Of a stretch of DNA of 64,000 nucleotides, positions 44,148 through 56,644 are shown piece after piece. Each line of letters begins with the position of its first letter. Positions within the stretch are counted from its first letter, which is position 1. A model generated the notes under the pieces. That model did not search any database, had not been told where the DNA came from, and saw nothing but the letters and a program-made list of their open reading frames with translations. Location: assembly GCA_029783825.1 (NCBI GenBank), contig JAREIK010001718.1, positions 3,414,898-3,478,897 of the forward strand. The letters run 5' to 3'. The stretch is from Sapria himalayana. Its lineage: Eukaryota; Streptophyta; Magnoliopsida; Malpighiales; Rafflesiaceae. The translations under genes were made by a program, and so were the position numbers.

Positions 44148-46318
44148 TGAAATATTAGTAACATGTTTAGAAAGTTTAGAGATGACTTGACACTTAGCAA
44201 TATGGCATGATGTCGGTGATATCTGTATCGTAACTTATGCATGCCTCACCACCCACTATGTAGTTTCATAAATGGACTCTAAATAAAAAAAATATTAGGA
44301 TTCTCAGAGATTGTCCATCATCATGATGGCCTAGTCATTTATGAGTGCTTGATGAGAATCTTTAGAGAATATAATATTCAGAATAAACTATATAGTATCA
44401 CATTCAATAATTTATCTAGCAATGAAGTAGCCATTAATATGTTTGTTAATACTATTAGAGATGGCCATTAGGAGAGAATTTTCACCTTAGATGCATGTGT
44501 CATGTCAATAATCTCATAGTATAAGCAGGGATGAAGGTTGTTTCCTCTACTTTAGAAAGCATATGTAACTCATTATTATTTCTTTGTATGCCTCATAGGC
44601 AACAGGAGTTTGGTGGTCTTTGTTTATATTGGATCTAAAGAAGAAGAAATTCTAATCGGATGTGAGACACCATTGAAATTACACATACCTTATGTTTAAG
44701 TCATGTGTTGGATACGAACATGTGATATCTAACTACGTCAATAGTAAGAGTGACGAACTTATTTTTTGATGACACTGACTAGGCTACATAAATTTTATTT
44801 ATGAAATTCATGAAGATTATTTATGACATGACAAACATATATTCATCAAATTATACTTTCATGACTTACATTACACTCAGATGCATATAAAATATTAATA
44901 GCATGTTTAGAAAGTTTAGAGATAACTCGACACTATGGCAACCAATTACTTAAAGTACTGGTCCACTGTTTAATCTCTTTATTGTCTAGTTGCCTGCATG
45001 GACCCTAGAGTTAAGGTAAAAAAGAGGTAAAGAATATTTTGACATACATATTCTCGTGCATGAACCAGGAAGGCCAACTTAAAGGGTTTATTCATGAGAA
45101 GTTGACTGAGCTCTTTCCAAACTATAATAATAGATATGGTTGTGGTGGTGGTGAGGCTCTGGGTACGGACATGGATACTATATTTTAAAGATGACTTTTT
45201 CATTCAGCTAGCAAGGGGGAAACGACAGGGTGGACTATCAAATAGGAGCTAGTTGTCTCGGTACTTAGATACAAATTACTACTCAATCCTATCACATACC
45301 GATAATAAGAACCTTGATATTTTAAAATAGTAGAAATCATATACTTTACCTATCCTGTGCTATCTAAGATGACATAGGATCTCCTGACTCCTCTAGTGCC
45401 AAACGTAGCATTGAAGTGTACTTTTTCTATTGGAGTACATGTGATTTCAGATAAGAGATCAAAATTACAACCAGATATTATTAAGGAATTAGCATGAATG
45501 AAGGATTGGGAATATTCGAGCTTGGGCATCCAAGATCATGTTGGGACTACAACAAAAGTGAAGGAGTTGGTTGCTGATGATGATTAATGGGATATTGCTG
45601 ACCATTGACAACTGATATGAGATTTAGGCATTGATGATTGAGCATAGAGCCTAAGCCTAATTTACTGCCTATGGCCTACTGCTATTGATACACTAATACT
45701 AATATCATCATTGATCAAATGCTGATAAGATGTATAATTTTCATTTATAATTTTTGGATTGTATTTATTTATTTTTCTGTTATTTTACTTTAAGACTTGA
45801 TTCAGACATTTATGTTTTTGTGATTGACATTGGATTGAAATATGTTTTATATTTATGAGTTTAACTTTAATGTATTGTTTTTAATCTTTTAATATGCTAT
45901 CTTGGTTACACTTTGTTATTTGTTCTTTTGTACATTTTACGTGTTTTTAGTTGTGAGTTATTAGTTGTTAAAACTTAAATATTACTTGTTAGTTTTTAGA
46001 TTTAGTTGTTTATGTTTTATTAATTTAATTAATTAAAAATTAATTTATTAATTAATTTTTTAATTTAAGTATTAAAATTTAAAATTTTAAATTATTTTGA
46101 ATTTGGGATTAGTAATTTTCCAAAAGACCTAAACCTAGCTCGAACTGGGACCAAACATGCCATATCCAACAATTCCATGCATGACCCGACCCAAAAAAGT
46201 TACAAACTAGGCTGATGAGCTATGGCAGGCTAGCTCTACTAAAGCCATGCCATGCCAGGCATGACACGATGGCCCGATTGGGCCACTTAAAAACTGGTTG
46301 AGCCATTTGACACCTCTA
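44148..46318 (+). mobile_element. Ac-like hAT relic, left end missing
   Basis: The right end at 46318 is CATTTGACACCTCTA, preceded by a CATGCCATGCC...GCATGACACGATGGCCCG subterminal zone. The plus-strand transposase relic follows the frame at 24628. There is no left terminus; the first 65 bp are an out-of-order transposase piece (see findings). The right flank would be CCTTTAGA. Confidence 0.65.
44215..45595 (+). pseudogene. Ac-like hAT transposase pseudogene, N-terminus lost
   Basis: It begins at the equivalent of SVTSDIWTCHDD (here damaged) and keeps TGG where the copy at 24628 has its first stop. SITFNNLSSNE again has Asn in place of the second catalytic Asp. Later landmarks are a RCMCHVNN-like string, a FxSDVRHH-like string (about 44655), YVNSKSDELI (about 44740), a MDPRVKVK string (about 45000) and a degraded dimerisation domain (about 45400). 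Many stops and frameshifts. Confidence 0.75.
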
Positions 46319-47237
46319 CCTTTAGATAATTACATCTCCACCTCAGTCATCATCAATAGATCTACTGGTTTCAAATATCTACTCATTATAATCCCTACCA
46401 AACTACAATGCATAATCAAGAGTTTTATAGAAATACCTAAGTACTCTTTTAATGGCATTCCAATGTTTTTTTTCCAAATTAAACATAAATCTACTTAATA
46501 CTCACATAACATGTGAAATATCAAATCTAATACATACCATTACATACATTGAGCTCCAAATTACACTAGCATATGGGACACGAGCCATCTTATCCTTTTC
46601 TAGCTAAGTAAAAGGATACTACTCAACTAATAACTTCATACTAGTCACCATAGAAATCACCACAAACTTTTAATCTATCATATTGTACCTCTAAAAGTAT
46701 ATCTTGTACATGCCTTAGCTACCTAAGACACAATGCTTTTTTCTCTTGATATCTCTAAATCTCCATGCCTACTATAAGATTTGCTGCCTTGAGTTTAGTC
46801 ATATCAAACTTTTTGGCAAGCAACATTTTCCTTGATTTAATTATATTTATGATATTTCCCACCAATAGTATGTCATCCATGTAAAAGGTTAGTATAATAA
46901 AATCTATAACTAACCTTTTAGTGTAGATATAGTAGTTAGTCTCATATCTATTGAATATTAGCTGCAAGAAAAATGAATTGAACTGATGGGTACCATATTC
47001 AATGAGACTACTTCTACCCATTCAAAAACTTTTCCAACTTACAAACCAAGTCTTCTTTGCATTTCATCTTGAAACAAATTAGTTACTTTATGTAGATGTC
47101 TTCTTCTAGGTCACCATCAGGAAATGATATCTTCACATCTTGCTACGGAAGTTCTTGGTCATATCTTGATACAACAACTGACACCATTGAGTTGGAAAAC
47201 ATTTTTGCTATGGGTGAGAAGATCTCATCGTAGTATA
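46319..47237 (-). pseudogene. Ty1/copia reverse transcriptase/RNase H remnant
   Basis: The minus strand from 47237 reads YYDEIFSPIAKM and DVKISFPDGDLEEDIYIK, then CKEDLVCKLEKFLNG. Next come TFYMDDILLVGN (46880-46845, the YxDD catalytic motif), KKFDMTKLK and LIVGMEI. It continues, with stops, to DKMARVPYASVIWSSMYVMV, then CIRFDISHVM and VLSRFM (46610-46495). This is the canonical order of copia pol. It continues across the solo LTR at 47238 into 49381. Confidence 0.85.
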
Positions 47238-49380
47238 TATTGTGACTTTGTTATACTACCCAATTTTAAATGTTAGATAGTATCCTAAAAACTTATTATT
47301 GAGGATCGCTCTTCAACAAAAATCAACAAGCATATGAGTCATACAAGTAGTAAAGATGACTTTTATATAGATATTGATCCCACGTAGATTGTTTTGGTAA
47401 AACTTTTATACATTCATATGAAGTTTGTTTAAATAATTCAATTTGTATTAAGTTTGAATACAAAATGAATGTTAGATTATTATTAGAATGCCCCTTTTTC
47501 CGAATGACATACAAAGTTTTTATCATCATTGGGGCAGTGCCAATGATGTTACCCTCATAGTTGTCCCATTGATATTTTACTACTAAGATAATAAATTATC
47601 TTTACTCGAAAATTTATTCACAAGTTAATACCTTTTAGGTAACTCAACAACTATCCTTGACATTTACTACATATGTACATTCTTATTCTTCAGTATCGGG
47701 TGTCTTAAAGATTTTGAACTAATGTGGTCTTCAAAATATTTGTACTTTGGCTTCGTAAGTATCATACTCATAATATTAATATATGATTTATTTCAAATCT
47801 CACTCATAGGAAACCATAAAAGTAAAAGAAACTCAAAGGGTTGTCATCACCTCATGAGTAACAACTACTCATGCATGTCCTACAAATTACCTATCACTTT
47901 CCTCTACAATAACGATAAGACTTACCCACTAAAAGTGAAATCATTATGAGAATCTTTAAAAATATCCAAATCAATTGAGGGTTGATTTTTCTAAGACATG
48001 TATAATGAGTTATATAAAATCATTTATGTTTTTTGCTTTATAAGCACTATACTTATAATGATTAAAGTACCTCAATTTTGGGTCTAGATTTATAGGTTTT
48101 TCTTATACATCATGGTGAGAAGGGCTATTACTTTTTATTTATAAACATGAGTGAGCATCATAATAATATGCACAAACCCACCAATATTAAACCCATATTT
48201 TAGTTTTATATAATTTCCAACATATATCAAACATCACATATATAATTAAAATATTCATATATCACATAAATCAAAATATAAAAATCATAAACCTCAATTT
48301 AGCATAATATTAGAGAGAAATTCATATGAGGTATAATAGAAGAAATCTTGTGAATCTTGAGTTATCAATGATAGCCATCACAAAAATCAAAGATTTAAAA
48401 CCTAGTTCTCATGCTATTTTAATTTAATCCCCAAAATATACCCTAAAGAGTAGGGTTTGAAAGTCACATTCTAATTATAGAGTTTAGCCTTAGTCTTGCA
48501 TCCCTTGCTTACATGTTGATCGCCTAGGGGGTATGAAAATCTTCCCTCAGATAGTTGTTGTGGCTGGTTGGGGCTGAAGAAGAAGGTTAGTTGGCTTTTC
48601 TAATCTATTTTCCTCATAACTTTTGCCATGTTTTTTATACTTTATGAATTCTAGGTATTTTTCAAGTAGAAATCTATGGCTTTGGAATGATGTCATTTTT
48701 TAGAATTTGGTCTTTTGAGCTCAAGGACATGGCATTGAGAAGTGTCTATGGCTTTAAAGTGCTTTCTAAATTTTTGTACCCATAATTCATGGTAAAAAAA
48801 ATTAGCCATGGCATTTCATTCTCTTCAAAGAAAAAAGTCATGACCTTGAATTGCTCTCTTTACTCTCCATAGCAAAGAGTCATGGTACTAAGAATTACTT
48901 GTAGTTTCAGACTTAGGAATAATAAGTTTTGATAAAGATAAAACTATAATACTAGAAAAAGACCAAGACCCATAGCACCAATGAAGCATTTAGTTACTAT
49001 GACATAAAATTAATATTATAACTAATTAAATACTATGAGATAAGCATAGATATAACTCCATGATAATATCATAGCAAAAAATCTATTATATAATAAAATG
49101 ATCGTACTAATGAGATAGTAGAATCAAGATATAAAAAAGATTTTCATGACTAATTATGTAATGTTTTGACTAGGAACATATACCAAAACTATTCAAAAGG
49201 ATCAATAATCACCTAGTCAATAATTACCTCCAAAAATACAATAATTTCACTATTATCTATCACAATCCATCAAAAACCTAATTTTGTGAAATCATTATAA
49301 TTATCACATATTTTCATACTTACACATCATTAAAAACTATCCAAATATATTAGAATGCTTGGTATTTAACATATTGAATA
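47238..49380 (-). mobile_element. Solo gypsy LTR inserted in copia pol
   Basis: Exact 5-bp target duplication GTATA at 47233-47237 and 49381-49385. Starts TATTGTGACTTTGTTATAC and ends AACATATTGAATA, matching the ends of the other LTRs (TGTTGTGAC... and ...CATGCCAAACA) with mostly transition changes. The 2143 bp contain no internal domain, and copia RT reading resumes on the other side. It is a solo LTR left by recombination between two LTRs. The LTR orientation (as read on +) matches gypsy element B. Confidence 0.85.
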
Positions 49381-49852
49381 GTATAAACCCTTCGCTTGAA
49401 AGTATTACTTAGAAACTAGTCATGTCTTGAACTTCTGAATCTCTTTATCAGCCTTCATTTTTTTTGGATTACCCACTTGAATCCAATTATCTTTTGGTTT
49501 GAGGGCAACTTTATAAGGGTCTAGTTTTTATTTTTTTTCTTGTAACTTTAGCCCCTCCATTACTTGTTCACATTGAATTGATTTTCCAAAGGCCCTTGTA
49601 TCCACACAAAATTGGGCTCATATGTACCTCTGGTATGATTGAGTTGCATTATAGTTCTTTGTTGCAACACTAAATGCCCCATGACCATCTTATTATCTTG
49701 TTATAATGTTAGATTAGCATGTCATGACTCTAAACTCCTTGTGAGTTAATTTTTTTTATTGAAACCTCAAATTTATTTGTCCTGCTCCAAACTCCACATG
49801 GCCAATTTGGATTCATATTGCAACCTAGAATTTACCTATCATAATCCCAAAC
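49381..49852 (-). pseudogene. Copia pol remnant, N-terminal side of RT
   Basis: Minus-strand LDPYKVALKPKDNWIQVGNP then KKMKADKEIQKFKT*LV matches the copia RT start (LPKGKKPIGCKWVFKKK...YKARLVAKG). It directly precedes YYDEIFSP across the solo LTR. 49560-49852 is degraded and repetitive (CATATTGCAAC-type lines). Confidence 0.7.
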
Positions 49853-50308
49853 TAGAGGTGTCCAAATCAATCGGTGACCCGTGACATGGTACAACATGAC
49901 CCATGAAAACTAGCACATGGCACATCTTGACACATCTTGTTTTGACAATTGTGTCAGGCCAGCCCGTGACATGAATTAGGTTGTGCTAGGACAAGGTTTT
50001 GGTTTGTGTGCCACAAAAATATATAGCATGATATGACACAACATGATAACCCATATGGTCTACATACATTTGAGTCATGTATGGTCCATGGCCATGGTGA
50101 TTTTTGGTAGGAGACAACCTGGCTTGAAATGATCTAACACTATCCAGATAGTTGGCAAGCTAATGTGCCAAGCTGCCATAATTAGGAACCATGCCGACAC
50201 AGCATGTCCTATACTACAAACCATACAATGTCTGGCATGAAAGGGGTGCCTACCCAGGCTTTAAAAACTAGATCATTCCAGCCCAACACTATCCATTTGA
50301 CATTTCAA
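49853..50308 (+). mobile_element. Small non-autonomous hAT in copia relic
   Basis: The left end is TAGAGGTGTCCAAATC. The right end, reversed from 50308, is TTGAAATGTCAAATGG. Flanks read CCCAAACT and CCCAAAAT (7 of 8 alike if the boundary is set one base in). About 456 bp, no coding capacity. Confidence 0.6.
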
Positions 50309-51421
50309 CCCAAAATTATTATTCTTTTTAGCCTTAGTGTTTTCCTAGTGTGCCTTTGAATCTTCCTAACACAACACCATTGAGACTTCACCATCTTTGT
50401 ACTTTCTCTTCTAATTCTTCTGTCTAATTCTATGTCATGATATTGTGTTTTCACATTGTGACTCCATGTTCCCAAGACTCCACTCTAATCCTTGTCGCAA
50501 CATCATATTTTCATGTCGTGGCTACTTTTGTATAGTGGGCTTCTTCTTTATGGATAGCCCCTATTACTTGTCTTGCATATTCTTCATGTATTCCTTCATC
50601 TTAGAACCCAAGAACCCACTACTCGAAGTCATTATGATGGTTACTTGGAGCTTGTACAAGGATCCACATTTTGTTCCTTGAGCAATAATCATTACTCCTC
50701 AATTAAACATGTAATTTTTATCATCACAAGAAAATTTCATACCATCATCCATCATTGAATTCACTAAGAAAAAATATTTACTCAAACTAAGAATGTACAT
50801 TATCCTCATAAAGTATATGGTTATCCTATCATGCATCCTCATCTTTACTTTCCCATGACAAACTATTTTTACCATTGAGTCGTTACCCATAGTTACATCT
50901 TCTACATCAAATGATTCATACTAAGAAAACTCACTCTGATGAGGAGTAACTTAATATGATGTGCATGTGTCAATATACCAAGCATCCTCTTCAACATGAA
51001 CAATAGATGGTTCGGCAAAATGAATCTCGCCCCTAGTGGATGGCTCCTTGTCTACCAAGCCAAAACATGCTAGATCACAACTCAAGATTTTCTTTCATGA
51101 CTCATTGACTTCTTTAATAGTCCCTCTTAAAGTGCTCTGCTAAATTATATTTTTAGCACCTCAGCTTTAATTTATCCATACTTTTTGATCTTCCATTTTC
51201 TTTTGATATACTTTCAAACTGCACACTTCTTTCTCTAATTCTCCCCCTCACATACTATCCATCCTTAGAGTATTTCCCCACATTCTTCCACATTGTATAC
51301 CTTGATAGAAAAGATGCAATAACTATCTCATAGAAGAGGTCTATTATATCACTACCATTGGTGACAATAAAATTATCTCAAGAGTTGGATAGTGAATAAA
51401 AGAGGGTAATCACTTTGTTAT
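50309..51421 (-). pseudogene. Copia gag 3' part, zinc knuckle, protease and gag-pre-integrase remnant
   Basis: The minus strand from 51416 resembles copia gag (LSNS*DNFIVTNGSDII). Next comes a degraded CCHC knuckle (KLKLRC*KYNLAEHFKRDY), then DAWYIDTCTSY*VTPHQSEF (protease active-site region, altered) and YESFDVEDVTMGNDSMVKI. Next are GKVKMRMHDR and, after FSCDDKNYMFN, GVMIIAQGTKCGSLYKLQ (gag-pre-integrase). An integrase core was not recognised. 50309-50570 is too decayed to place. Confidence 0.75.
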
Positions 51422-54385
51422 TATTTGACACTCAAAGTACCTAGTTTTTGTGGGTGTTTTTGGTTATTTTCATGATGTGTATACATTGGAAATGTACTTA
51501 AAAGGTGAAGTATTTTACTGAATTATATTTTTGATGAATTTTGATGAATGATAGTGGAATCTACTATAATTTGAGTATAAATGATACTTCCAATTGTCAT
51601 AACTTGGTAAAAGGTTGAAATGGATGATTGAAGCACAAGGAAGAAATCATGATATTCTAATGTCAAGATATTTTTACACTAGTATGTACTTATTGAGAAA
51701 TTGTGATAGTCTTTCTTTGTCATCAATCTACTAATAATTCATAGTATTCATTCACACCATGACTCTACAGCCTAATTGTCACATCATTCCACTATGTCAT
51801 ACATTCTTCATAGTCATGTTATTATTTTGATTTTGCATCCATATTTATTCTAAACACAATTTAAGTAACAACATTATTTCTAGGTTGTGACAATTAAGTG
51901 ACAATTAGGAATGCAAAATCATAACCTTTCCAACACCCTGCCATATTATATATAGAACCATGATTATATAATACTAGGTGATTTTATGTTATAATATTTT
52001 TTTCCATCACAAATTTGTGCTTAAATGAAAAATTACTTTAATTATGGAATCCTTTGCGACTATAATATTGTGCTTCATTAAGAAATTTCATTAGTCACAA
52101 TATCTTTTTCTACTATGACTTTATTCTCAACAGATGAATTTTCTCACTCGCAATGTTAGAATTTTTTATCTATTTTATATAGTGATTATGCTGAACATAA
52201 TATCAATGGATTGTATAGAACATTATACAACATCACAAGGAATAAGAAGACTATAACACAACTACAACAAACACCACTTTTAATGTGATTAATTAGCCAT
52301 TCAATATGACTAGCTACGTCTACCAGAAAAGTACGTAGTGCTTGTAGATTTATTAATCCAAAATATTTTAGTATATAATCGAGAGAAATAAAGAGACAAA
52401 GAATAGAGTGTATACTTGCAATTATAGGTACACCATATATATATATATATATATATAGAAAAATTAGGGTTCTACATAAAATATAAATGAGTTAGATCTT
52501 CAAAGCATACTGGGTCATGCTCCAAAAATTTTCCAGGCACACTAATTAGGTAGCGAGACCCACATTATTGTCCCAATGCTATATATCTAATCTCTTAATA
52601 TTTTAGTACATGCAACTAAAAAAATAGAGAAACAAAATAGAAGATTAAAGGAAACATATAACAAAATAAATTATATACTACACGTAACATTAATTATTGT
52701 CACAACTTTGTGTTTCAGAGAGTAATTTTATTTGTAGTCACATTTTGCTACTATTACTTTGTGCTCCAAAGTAAAATTTTTTTAGTCATCAAATCTTTTA
52801 TCAATGTGACTTTGTGCTCCGAAGAGAAATTTCCTCAATTGTGGCATCTTTGTTCTCTAGAGTGGAATTTTTTTATTCATGATAATGACCTAAACCAACA
52901 TTATAGCACCAAACTCATTAAAATACTAAGTACACTATGAGATCTAGAGATATAAAATTTGGAATCAAATAATTTCAGGAAGGAGAAGGAGAAAATCCAA
53001 CACCATGCCAGGATGCAACACCTCCAGTTAGGAACAAAATTTAAAGCCGAACACAAGCAAGAATGGATTGAGAACCAAATTTAAGACCTAGATCCTAACA
53101 CTAGCTATCATTGAGAATTCTAGATTCGATGAGATAATCTTCCAAATCTCTCATATAAAATCTTCTTCGATGTCATCTTAATTAGGGATCTAGGGTTGGT
53201 TTTTGTAAATGTGTATGATGAAAATAGATATATAATAAATAAATATAGAATTTTTATGCTATTAATATTGAAGGATATGAGTGTTAAGTAGAATAGAGAT
53301 TTATAGTTCTACCACTAGATAGGTTTATGCATGTTGATCATGGTGGACGATGATATATAAGTCAAGACACACACACACTCATATGGTTGGAGTAGATAAT
53401 AAGTGATAGCCCTATTTCTATATAGTGTGATAGATTTATGTGTGGAAGCTCTAGATTTATATAAGTTAAATAACTACAAATATGATACTTATGAAACTAA
53501 AATTACAAATGAAATTATAATCATTTTATTATGCATCTTCTAGAAGAACAAGTATTCAAATAATATGGGGGTTATGTAGAATATCTAGCATAGGGTTTCA
53601 CTATGCTTGCGAGTCATGTGTTGACCATAGTTGAATGTAAGATATAAGTCATGTGATACATGCGAAAAGATATGTTTCATAAGGTGGTGACTTTCCTATG
53701 ATCATTTTCCTCTTATATGAATCCCATAGGTGGGATTACAAGGAGATATATATTAATTGATATAAGTATAGTGATAATGAATCTGAATGCTCAAACACAA
53801 TTATTATCATATCATTTTATATCTTCATTCATAATTGAGACTGAAGAATAGAAATGCATACACAAAATAATCATTAATGGCAATTGACGTATTACTTAAA
53901 AAAGAGTAGAAATGGGATGATATTTGAACATGGAGAAGTATGGCATCAGTGTGAATATACCTAAGGCACAAGTACAAAAGGACCATCCTTAGTAGTGATA
54001 GTATATTATTGATAACCACCTTGTATGCCAAGGAGACAAAGGGTAATTCATATTGTCCTACTATTTTTCCAACAATCAAATATGACATTACCATAACATT
54101 AGAGAAAAACTTATAATACATAAGAAAGTAAATTAACCCTAGAGCCTAAATATCTATATAAGACCAAAATTTATTTTTTCAACTTGTGCATTAATTAATT
54201 TATTGTTTGTTGGTCAAATTTTTAAAATAGTTCCAATGGGATTGATATTTAGACCTACACCCTTTGTATTACTCCTGTGATTCATATATTTTTGGATTTC
54301 TATTACACATGCAATTATTAAATGAGCATTTGGTGTTGTGCTATAAACAATAAGTTTTGACATCATATATACTAAAGTCATAATA
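51422..54385 (+). mobile_element. Solo gypsy LTR inserted in copia gag
   Basis: Target duplication GTTAT (51417-51421) and ATTAT (54386-54390), 4 of 5 alike. Starts TATTTGACACTCAAAGTACC, matching TGTTTGGCATGCCAAATACC of the family, and ends AAAGTCATAATA like the LTR at 17670-20143. Shared landmarks with that LTR include a CCATCCTTAGTA(G)TGATAGTAT string (53985 and 19750). Includes an (AT)n run at about 52435-52457. It has no internal domain, and copia gag resumes beyond it. Confidence 0.75.
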
Positions 54386-54720
54386 ATTATCTTCACTAGT
54401 CTCACAACTAATAGCGGACAATTGGCTAATCACTATAAAAAATTATGCAATTACTTCTCTCCAAAAATATTTACCAAGACTTTGTCTACCAGACACAATC
54501 TGATCAAGTCTCACACTCTTAGATCCAATTTGTCCCAATTGCCTTTTTTTGTAGAAATCATCTTTGATTTTTGATTTCTAACCATTATATTTTTTTCTTC
54601 AATTATATACTAATAATTTCTATCAATAAGTAAATCTTACAATTTCAATTTCTACTATTCGAAGCTCTTCCTTTAAAATTATTGATCACAACCATAGATA
54701 TTGTCATATGCACTATTCTT
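54386..54720 (-). pseudogene. Copia gag N-terminal remnant
   Basis: Minus-strand KGNWDKLDLRV*DLIRLCLV then DKVLVNIFGEK matches the copia gag segment WDKLDLRVCSTIRLCLAKN followed by VL-N-x5-TAKELW. Interrupted by stops and by the solo LTR on its C-terminal side. Reading starts near 54720. Confidence 0.65.
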
Positions 54721-54854
54721 AGATTTACCATTCATAAATCTAGTAAACTTGTTGTTCAAGACAAAAAAAATAAAATAACTAATTATTAGATATAAAATAA
54801 ATAATTATTAATAAAGTAGAAACTATTATAAATATTCATAATATAGGTAACCAT

Positions 54855-54870
54855 GGATGTGATAACCTGG
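54855..54870 (-). other. Copia primer-binding site (decayed)
   Basis: Minus-strand CCAGGTTATCACATCC lies between the LTR-like sequence and gag and resembles (A)GGTTATCAGAGCC. A CA dinucleotide just before it (54871-54872 on +, TG) is the likely LTR end. Confidence 0.45.
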
Positions 54871-55250
54871 TGAAAAATGAAGTGAGAAACCTACTACATA
54901 ACACAAGTTTGATTCACCCGCTTAGTGCCTACCCTTTAAAGAAAAAAATAAAATTAAAGAGGGATTTAGTTTAGAGAGAAGAAGGGGAAAGAAAATAATA
55001 GATTATCAGAAAAATATATTTTATATCATGATTTTTCATTTTCAAGGAAGGATACAAGGGCTATGTCATATAGGGTCAAGGGTAAACTAACAAGACACGT
55101 GATGGCCTTTTATAGAAAAGACAAGAAGGAACATTCATGATCTAATATTGTCTAAAAATAAATAATTATACCCATAAGAGAATTAGCTAACATACACAAA
55201 TTTTAAGATCTCACAATGAACTTTAGAGAGTATGGAATTGAAAGCATAAT
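54871..55250 (-). repeat. Copia 5' LTR, at least its R-U5 part
   Basis: Minus-strand sequence upstream of the primer-binding site carries a good TATA box. The outer boundary is not clear; 55250 is an estimate. Confidence 0.45.
55106..55115 (-). promoter_or_regulatory. TATA box of the copia LTR
   Basis: Minus-strand CTATAAAAGG, followed by CCATCACGTG. Its spacing of about 235 bp to the LTR end is normal for copia LTRs. Confidence 0.55.
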
Positions 55251-55858
55251 ATTTATTATCACTTTTGATATATTATAAATAATAGTACTACCATACATTA
55301 TTTGTAATACAATTAGAGAAGATTCACTAACTAATTATTTTATGTTGCATCTATTTGTCATATTTTTAAATTAATAGCAAAAGTTGGATCAAAATTAATT
55401 TCACACTTGCTAGAAGATATTCAAAATTTTATATCATTTATTAATATATCTAATTAACTAAAAAAATTATAATTTTATGTGAATTAGTATGCCTACAAAA
55501 TTTCAAAATGGTGTCCATCATTGGAATTCAACTCGCCTAATGTCATATATTGTGTTTTCTATCAAAATATTTTATCTAATTTTATAAAAATCTAAAACCA
55601 ATGTTATTAAATAATATTACTAAAATGTGTTCCTCAATAAATACTCAAATATATTGAATTTCACTTTGGTATATTTGTAATATAAGTTATGTATTTCAAA
55701 AGTGTAGGGAACATCCAATTTTTAGAGGAATATATATAGAAATGAGAAAAAAATAAACATATTAGATAAATATACAACTATGATATTACTTAGCTATATA
55801 TATATATTTAAAAGTAATGGTTAAAGGTGTAAAAATTTTTATAAGTTTCATTGCCAAG
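55251..55858. other. AT-rich DNA without recognised features
   Basis: No open frame or terminus recognised; an (AT)n run lies at about 55797-55808. Confidence 0.4.
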
Positions 55859-56290
55859 TAGAGATGTCAATCAATAAATGTTAGACAAGCATGCTCGATA
55901 ATTTCCTGGCCATATTTAGCCACTTAATAGAAGCAACATGACTCAATTTTGAATCTTGCCCATGGCGGTTTAGCTAGCCTCAAAAGTGAGGTAGCTAGGT
56001 ATGGCCCAATGATATACTAAGAGACTTGGGATGTGTTAGGCATGCTAGTTTAGGTCATGTTTTAGACATGCTTGGCATAACCTTGCATGAGGCATTAGTC
56101 ATTCTTAGGCATGGGGATGTTAAGACCTCATGGCCAACCATGACACTAGCTCATGGTCATGAATCATGCATGGAAGCATGGGTTCCTACTAAGCTAGCTA
56201 AGGCAAGAGCTAGTGATTGGCATTGTGGTCCATGTTATGGATAGATATAGCTTGGGCTCTAGCAATCAGGATATGGCCATTTAACCAAAA
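55859..56290 (+). mobile_element. Decayed hAT left-terminus region
   Basis: Begins TAGAGATGTCAATCAATAAA, then decayed subterminal sequence (GGCATGCTAG, GACATGCTTGGCA, CATGGCCAACCATGAC). An AT-rich stretch follows, as in the 9612 element. No right end or target duplication found. Confidence 0.4.
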
Positions 56291-56644
56291 TTCCATTTTC
56301 TAGCAATATTTATTTTTTTTAAAATAAAATTTTTTAAAGATAAAAAATTATATTTTAAGTTTAAACATACAATATGAAAATGTGTAATGCAATACAAAAG
56401 TATGTACTATAAAAAAGAATGTGAAAAAGATATGACATATTAAAAATTAATTTTCTAAATTTATTTTTGCATTTACAAATTGTACTTTTCATCTTCTTAA
56501 TCATGATTACCATTTGTCTGGTCGTGACCTTAGATGTTTAATTTTTCAATATTTTTTGGAATTCATTTACTAGAACTTGAATAGTCATTTGTAAATGGCC
56601 ATAGCTTGTAAGGTGCAAGAGGATATTGAAATTAACTTTAGCTG
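56291..56644. other. AT-rich DNA without recognised features
   Basis: Possibly the interior of the hAT relic at 55859; no motif recognised. Confidence 0.35.
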
